Source: Falsiroseomonas sp050563525
GTDB lineage: Bacteria; Pseudomonadota; Alphaproteobacteria; Acetobacterales; Acetobacteraceae
Length of the DNA stretch: 64,000 bases
Assembly (NCBI RefSeq): GCF_050563525.1
Contig: NZ_JBNXUN010000013.1
Coordinates: 62,001 to 126,000, forward strand
Direction of reading: 5' to 3'
The translations under genes and the position numbers were made by a program. Below are positions 60,035 through 64,000 of this stretch, piece after piece; within the stretch, counting starts at the first letter, position 1, and the number at the start of each line of letters is the position of its first letter. The notes under the pieces are model-generated. The model ran no database searches. It had not been told where the DNA came from and saw only the letters and a program-made list of their open reading frames with translations.

Positions 60035-60430
60035 ATGACCCGCTTCAACCATCCCCCCACGCTCGAGGACATCGTGGAGATGGCCGAACAGGCCTTCTCC
60101 GCCATCCCCAAGGAGCTGCGCGACCTGGTGCGCGGCGCCGCCATCGTGGTGGAGGAGGTGGCGGATGACGAGACCGCCGCCGAACTCGGCTTCGAAAGCC
60201 CCTGGGCGCTGACCGGTCTGTATCGCGGCACGCCGATGACGCAGAAATCCGTCTTCGACGCGCCGGGGGAGCCCGACAGCATCACGCTGTACCGCGAGCC
60301 AATCCTTCTGGAATGGGTCGAGACCGGGGAGGACCTGTTCCGGCTGGTGCGCAACGTGCTGATCCACGAGATCGCGCACCATTTCGGCTTTTCCGACGAT
60401 GACATCGACCGGCTGGAGGGCGACGGGTAG
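60035..60430 (+). CDS. Small zincin-like metallopeptidase family protein (DUF1025)
   Basis: A 131-residue protein with the zinc motif HEIAHHFGFSDDDI (HExxH plus a downstream Asp) near its C-terminus. The core LVRGAAIVVEEVADDETAAE and LTGLYRGTPMTQKSV match the DUF1025/MMP family of minimal metallopeptidases. Proteolytic activity has not been shown for this family as far as I know. GAAGGAAG lies about 7 bases before the ATG. Confidence 0.88.
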   Translation: MTRFNHPPTLEDIVEMAEQAFSAIPKELRDLVRGAAIVVEEVADDETAAELGFESPWALTGLYRGTPMTQKSVFDAPGEPDSITLYREPILLEWVETGEDLFRLVRNVLIHEIAHHFGFSDDDIDRLEGDG

Positions 60431-60440
60431 GGCGGGCGGC

Positions 60441-60481
60441 CCCCTCACCCCAACCCTCTCCCCCAAGGGGGAGAGGGCTTT
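60441..60481. terminator. REP-like hairpin between convergent genes
   Basis: CCCTCTCCCCC (60454-60464) and GGGGGAGAGGG (60467-60477) form an 11-bp stem, followed by CTTTTC. Preceded by CCCCTCACCCCAA, it matches a common intergenic palindrome of many proteobacterial genomes. It lies between the metallopeptidase gene and ilvE, tail to tail, and could terminate transcription from the plus strand. Confidence 0.8.
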
Positions 60482-60485
60482 TCAG

Positions 60486-61571
60486 CTACGCCTCGACCGG
60501 CACCTGCACCGTGCTGGTCCAGCCATGCGGGTCCGGCGCGGTGCCGTACTGGATGCCGACGATGGCGTCGTACAGCTTGCGGGTCAGCGCGCCCGTGTTG
60601 CCGTCGCCGATCCGCATCCGCTCCCCCTTGTAGCCCAGCTCCCCGATCGGGGAGACCACGGCGGCGGTGCCGGTGCCCCACATCTCGGTCAGGGTGCCGT
60701 CGCGGCCGGCCTGCATGACCTCCTCGATGCTGATCCGGCGCTCGGAGACGGTCAGGCCCCAGTCGCGCAGCAGCGTCAGGATCGAATTGCGCGTCACGCC
60801 GTCCAGGATGGTGCCGGCCAGCGGCGGGGTCACCACTTCGTCGCCGATGCGCATCATGATGTTCATGGTGCCGACTTCGTCGATCCAGCGCCGCTCCACG
60901 CCATCCAGCCAGAGCACCTGGGTGTAGCCCTGGCGCTCCGCGTCCTGCTGCGCGGCGAGCGAGGCGGCGTAGTTGGCGGCGGCCTTGAGTTCGCCCAGGC
61001 CGCCCTGCACCGCGCGCACATGGGTATCCGTCGCCAGGATGCGCACCGGCTTCACGCCTTCCTTGTAGTAGGCGCCGACCGGGGAGCAGATGACGAAATA
61101 GGTGTAGCGGTGCGAGGGATGCACGCCGAGCATCACGTCCGTGGCGATCACGGTCGGGCGGATGTACAGCGCCGTGCCCTGGGTGCGCGGAACCCATTCA
61201 TGGTCCACCGCCACCAGCGCCTCGAAGGATTGCCGCACCAGTTCGGCATCGGGGGCCGGGATGCACAGGCCGGCGCAGGACTTGCCGAGGCGTTCGGCGT
61301 GGCGCTGCGCGCGGAACAGGCGGATCGCGCCGTCCGGCCCGCGGAACGCCTTCAGCCCGTCGAACACCGCCTGGGCGTAGTGCAACACCGTTGTGGCGGG
61401 GTCGAGCACCAGCGGCGCGTAGGGGACGATGCGCGGGTCATGCCAGCCCTTTCCGTCCTCATAGTCCATCAGGAACATGTGGTCCGTGAAGGATTTGCCG
61501 AAGACCAGTGCGGCATCGGCCGGCCGGGGCTTCGGCGTGCGCGTGCGGGTGGTGGGGAAGGAAGCGGTCAT
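60486..61571 (-). CDS. ilvE: Branched-chain amino acid aminotransferase
   Basis: A 361-residue PLP enzyme that carries out the last step of valine, leucine and isoleucine synthesis and the first of their breakdown. It belongs to the longer class IV (BCAT group II) type. YAQAVFDGLKAFRGPDG, the PLP lysine in GELKAAANYAASLAA and GTGTAAVVSPIGEL are present. I chose ATG 61571 since conserved sequence starts soon after; an upstream frame extends 28 residues without conservation. Confidence 0.93.
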   Translation of the reverse strand: MTASFPTTRTRTPKPRPADAALVFGKSFTDHMFLMDYEDGKGWHDPRIVPYAPLVLDPATTVLHYAQAVFDGLKAFRGPDGAIRLFRAQRHAERLGKSCAGLCIPAPDAELVRQSFEALVAVDHEWVPRTQGTALYIRPTVIATDVMLGVHPSHRYTYFVICSPVGAYYKEGVKPVRILATDTHVRAVQGGLGELKAAANYAASLAAQQDAERQGYTQVLWLDGVERRWIDEVGTMNIMMRIGDEVVTPPLAGTILDGVTRNSILTLLRDWGLTVSERRISIEEVMQAGRDGTLTEMWGTGTAAVVSPIGELGYKGERMRIGDGNTGALTRKLYDAIVGIQYGTAPDPHGWTSTVQVPVEA

Positions 61572-61728
61572 GGCGCTTGGCCTTTGTTGCGTGCGGCTGG
61601 ATGCTATCGCAATAGCCGGTCGCGGCGGAGCCACCAAGAGGAACAATGCACCCATGCGCCAGGGGCATGATAAGTCAGCCTAGCTGACGTAGATGGGAAG
61701 GGCGCGAACGCCCTCCCCGGCGCGTAAA

Positions 61729-63312
61729 TCAGTTGCCGACGCGGACGAAGCGCAACGGGAACCAGTTGTCGGCGAGCTGCTGCAACTGGATGTTGTTGCG
61801 CGCGGCCCAGATCACCGTCTGCTGGTGCAGCGGCGCGTGGCCGGCCTGTTCGGTATGGATGCGCATGGCTTCCTCGATCATGCCCGCGCGCTTGGCGACA
61901 TCGGTCTCCACCGCCATCAGGTTCACCAGTTCGTCGAAGCGGGCGTTGTTGAAGCCACCGACGTTGAACAGGCCGCGGTTGCCCTCCCGCGACGCCATCA
62001 GGTTGAAGAAGGCGTTGTGGGCGTCGTAGGTGTTGGGCGTCCAGCCGAGCATGTAGAAGCTGGTATTGTAGCGCGGGCCCAGGATCTCGGCGAAGTAGCG
62101 CGCGCGGGTCTGCGCATTCAGTGTCACACGGATGCCGATCCGGGCCAGCATGGCGACGGCTGCGGTGCAGATCGCCTCATCGTTCACGTAGCGATCGTTC
62201 GGGCAGTCCAGCGTCACGCCGAAGCCGTTGGGATAACCGGCTTCCGTCAGCAGGCGACGGGCCATGTCAGGGTTGTATTCCGGGATCTGGTCCCGCGCGT
62301 CGGTGTGGCCGTTGACGCCCGGGCCGATCATCAGGCCGGTGGCGCGCGCCTGGCCGCGCATGACGGTGCGGACGATGCCGGCACGGTCGATGGCGTGGTT
62401 GACGGCGCGGCGCACCCGCACGTCCTGGAACGGGTTGCGGCCACGCACGTCGGACTTCAGCAGCTCCGCGCGCTGCTGGTCGAAGCCGAAGTAGATGGTG
62501 CGCAGTTCCGCCTGCTGGTGGATGGTGATGTTGGCGGTGCGCGACAGGCGCTGCGTGTCCTGCGGCGGCACGGTGTAGACCATGTCCACCTCGCCGCTCA
62601 GCAGCGCCGCGACGCGGGTCGCATCGTTCGAGATGACGTTGAACTCGACCCGCGTCAGGTTGTGCTCCGGCTTGTCCCACCAGCCGGGGTTCGGCGCCAG
62701 GACGGTGCGGCGATCCGGCTCGCGCGAGACCAGCCGGAAGGGACCGGTGCCCATCGCGTTGCGCGTCGCGAAATTCTCGGCACCTGTGGTCAGGTCGGCG
62801 CTGCGCGTGGCATTGTTCGCCTCGGCCCATTGGCGCGACATGATGCCGATGCCGGTGATCTCCTCGAGGAAGATCGGGTTCGGCGCGGTGGTCTCGACCT
62901 CCAGCGTATGGGCATCGATCGCGCGGGCTTCCTTCACGGAGGCCAGGCTGCCGCCGACGTTGGAGCCGGGGCCCTTGGCGCGCTCGTAGGAGAAGACGAC
63001 GTCGTCGGCGGTGAAGGGCGTGCCGTCCTGGAACGTCACGCCGCGGCGCAGGTGGAAGCGCCACACGGTCGGGCTCGGCTGTTCCCAGCGCTCCGCGAGG
63101 GAGGCCTCGACCTGCAACTGGCGGTTCCGGCGGACCAGCGGCTCGTAGATGTTGCCGTTGAACATCAGCAGGAAGGTTTCCTGCCGGGCGTAGGGATCCA
63201 TGGAATTGACGTCGCCGTCATTGGCCCAGCGGAACAGGTTGGCCTGGACGGCGGATGGGGTGGCGAGGGCGGTGCCCGCGACCAGCGCGGCGGCAATAAG
63301 ACTACGGCGCAC
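61729..63312 (-). CDS. Peptide-type ABC substrate-binding protein (DppA/OppA family 5)
   Basis: A 527-residue periplasmic binding protein. Signal peptide MRRSLIAAALVAGTALATPS followed by cleavage near residue 24. Family signatures are LAERWEQPSPTVWRFHLRRG then VTFQDGTPFTADDVVFSYER, FGFDQQRAELL and DVRVRRAVNHAIDR. It would bind oligopeptides or similar compounds for a Dpp-type transporter, whose other genes are not here. The start is GTG 63312 with GGGAG about 10 bases upstream. It stands alone between ilvE and the ATP synthase genes. Confidence 0.92.
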   Translation of the reverse strand: MRRSLIAAALVAGTALATPSAVQANLFRWANDGDVNSMDPYARQETFLLMFNGNIYEPLVRRNRQLQVEASLAERWEQPSPTVWRFHLRRGVTFQDGTPFTADDVVFSYERAKGPGSNVGGSLASVKEARAIDAHTLEVETTAPNPIFLEEITGIGIMSRQWAEANNATRSADLTTGAENFATRNAMGTGPFRLVSREPDRRTVLAPNPGWWDKPEHNLTRVEFNVISNDATRVAALLSGEVDMVYTVPPQDTQRLSRTANITIHQQAELRTIYFGFDQQRAELLKSDVRGRNPFQDVRVRRAVNHAIDRAGIVRTVMRGQARATGLMIGPGVNGHTDARDQIPEYNPDMARRLLTEAGYPNGFGVTLDCPNDRYVNDEAICTAAVAMLARIGIRVTLNAQTRARYFAEILGPRYNTSFYMLGWTPNTYDAHNAFFNLMASREGNRGLFNVGGFNNARFDELVNLMAVETDVAKRAGMIEEAMRIHTEQAGHAPLHQQTVIWAARNNIQLQQLADNWFPLRFVRVGN

Positions 63313-63360
63313 GAAGTTCTCCCGAACGATAGACGCCCCGAGCCTACCCCCGTCGGCAAC

Positions 63361-63394
63361 AAAATAAAACGGGGGCCTCCCTGCGGAGACCCCC
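63361..63394 (-). terminator. Intrinsic terminator of the ATP synthase F0 operon
   Basis: GGGGG-C-CTCC (63371-63380) pairs with GGAG-A-CCCCC (63385-63394) around a 4-base loop. On the minus strand it is followed by GTTTTATTTTG (complement of 63361-63371). It lies 28 bases past the atpF stop, where the operon ends. Confidence 0.87.
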
Positions 63395-63422
63395 TCGGGC
63401 AGGCCCGGCGATATGTACGGCT

Positions 63423-63941
63423 TCAGGCGGCGCGCAGGGCCCGCGGCAGGTCGGCGACCGCGCTGTCGATCAGCGCGGCGTCCTTCTTGGCGTCCATGGT
63501 CTCCGTCAGCAACTCCCGCGTCGCCGCGACGGCGATCTCGGCGGCGGCGTTGCGGACTTCGGCGATGGCACCGGCCTCCGCGGCGGCGATACGGTCGAGC
63601 GCCATACGCTCCCGCCGCTTGGCCGACTGCTCGGCCTCCAGCGCCGCGGCCTCGGCGACGCGGCCAGCCTCGACGCGGGCGCGGGCGATCATGTCCTCGG
63701 CCTCCGCGAGGGCGGCGGCGCGGTCGGCTTCCGCCTGCTGGCGCAGCGCCTCGGCCTCGGCCCGGAGGCGGGAGGCATCGGCGAGATCCGCCTGGATGCG
63801 GGCGCCGCGGGCGTCGAGCATCGAGGTGATGCGCGCCCAGGCCGTGCGGCCGACGAGCAGCACGAACAGGATGAAGGAGATCGCGACCCAGAAGGTCGGG
63901 TTCAGCCAGAAATGCTCGTAGCCGTGATAGGTCGTGTCCAT
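63423..63941 (-). CDS. atpF: F0F1 ATP synthase subunit b
   Basis: A 172-residue subunit of the peripheral stalk. One N-terminal membrane helix (FWVAISFILFVLLVGRTAW) anchors a long charged coiled coil (ASRLRAEAEALRQQAEADRA and onward) that reaches F1. The ATG at 63941 has GAGGA about 10 bases upstream. It follows the b' gene by 10 bases. Alphaproteobacteria usually carry both b and b'. Confidence 0.92.
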   Translation of the reverse strand: MDTTYHGYEHFWLNPTFWVAISFILFVLLVGRTAWARITSMLDARGARIQADLADASRLRAEAEALRQQAEADRAAALAEAEDMIARARVEAGRVAEAAALEAEQSAKRRERMALDRIAAAEAGAIAEVRNAAAEIAVAATRELLTETMDAKKDAALIDSAVADLPRALRAA

Positions 63942-63951
63942 GGCGTGCTCC

Positions 63952-64000
63952 TCAGCCCTGGCCGCGGGCGGCGAGGGCACGATCCACGGCGGCGCCAACG
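63952..64000 (-). CDS. atpG: F0F1 ATP synthase subunit b' (last 15 codons)
   Basis: The window ends inside this gene. The remaining frame reads GAAVDRALAARGQG and a TGA, as expected for the end of a b' subunit in the usual a-c-b'-b order. The assignment rests on position and this short ending only, so it is tentative. Confidence 0.55.
   Translation of the reverse strand, partial: VGAAVDRALAARGQG

Overview
The window is high-GC chromosomal DNA from an alphaproteobacterium. A Roseomonas-like member of the Acetobacteraceae is the best guess. The basis is indirect: protein similarity by eye, split F-type ATP synthase b/b' genes, a SAM-II riboswitch ahead of metZ, a glnK-amtB pair, and codons ending almost always in G or C. 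No rRNA gene is present, so the genus is inference.

Layout. 0-16 kb holds housekeeping genes: the end of a parvulin isomerase gene, argJ, a GNAT-NUDIX fusion, a CinA-type gene, folE, a RidA-like gene, hslO, ileS-lspA-DUF3035, azlCD, recX, two small envelope genes sharing a repeat motif, and argD-argF. 16-25 kb has a nonsense-interrupted DUF6492 glycosyltransferase-like gene, a chemoreceptor, a paired M16 peptidase operon, a GAF histidine kinase and ftsK. 25-36 kb has an SDR gene, arfB, glnK-amtB with a sigma-54 promoter, ubiH, and a long leftward run (metZ-lysE-apaG-proX-trx-lon-like-trm112-DUF971). That run is headed by the SAM-II aptamer, and tRNA-Gly(CCC) lies on the opposite strand.

35.8-41.7 kb, directly behind the tRNA 3' end, is a less GC-rich accessory patch. 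It contains decayed gene fragments, a two-domain ABM-like protein, a beta-helix protein with 23-residue tandem repeats, a coupled DUF1326/DUF2182 pair and a truncated IS5-family transposase. It looks like an eroded island; I saw no integrase and no repeated att site.

41.7-52.4 kb is catabolic and transport DNA: fumarylacetoacetase-cyclase-Bug protein-glycosyltransferase facing a GntR regulator, a sugar-type ABC importer lacking its ATPase gene, a formylglycine-type sulfatase/phosphonate monoesterase, and a second Bug gene broken by an amber codon. 52.4-64 kb has a papain-like protein, a PAP2/vanadium-haloperoxidase-like protein and a winged-helix/TPR regulator in one run. It continues with a dead-looking hydrolase, a small protein and an MFS transporter (all overlapping), then LivJ-type and DppA-type binding proteins, phhB, a small metallopeptidase gene, ilvE and the start of the ATP synthase operon.

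Connections. argJ, argD and argF cover three arginine steps. folE supplies tetrahydrofolate-type pterins and phhB recycles the carbinolamine. metZ is under S-adenosylmethionine control, and glnK-amtB is under nitrogen control. I found no CRISPR array, prophage or recognisable defence island. The most unusual items are the SAM-II leader architecture, the two single-stop pseudogenes, the DUF1326/DUF2182 pair and the papain-PAP2-regulator cluster.
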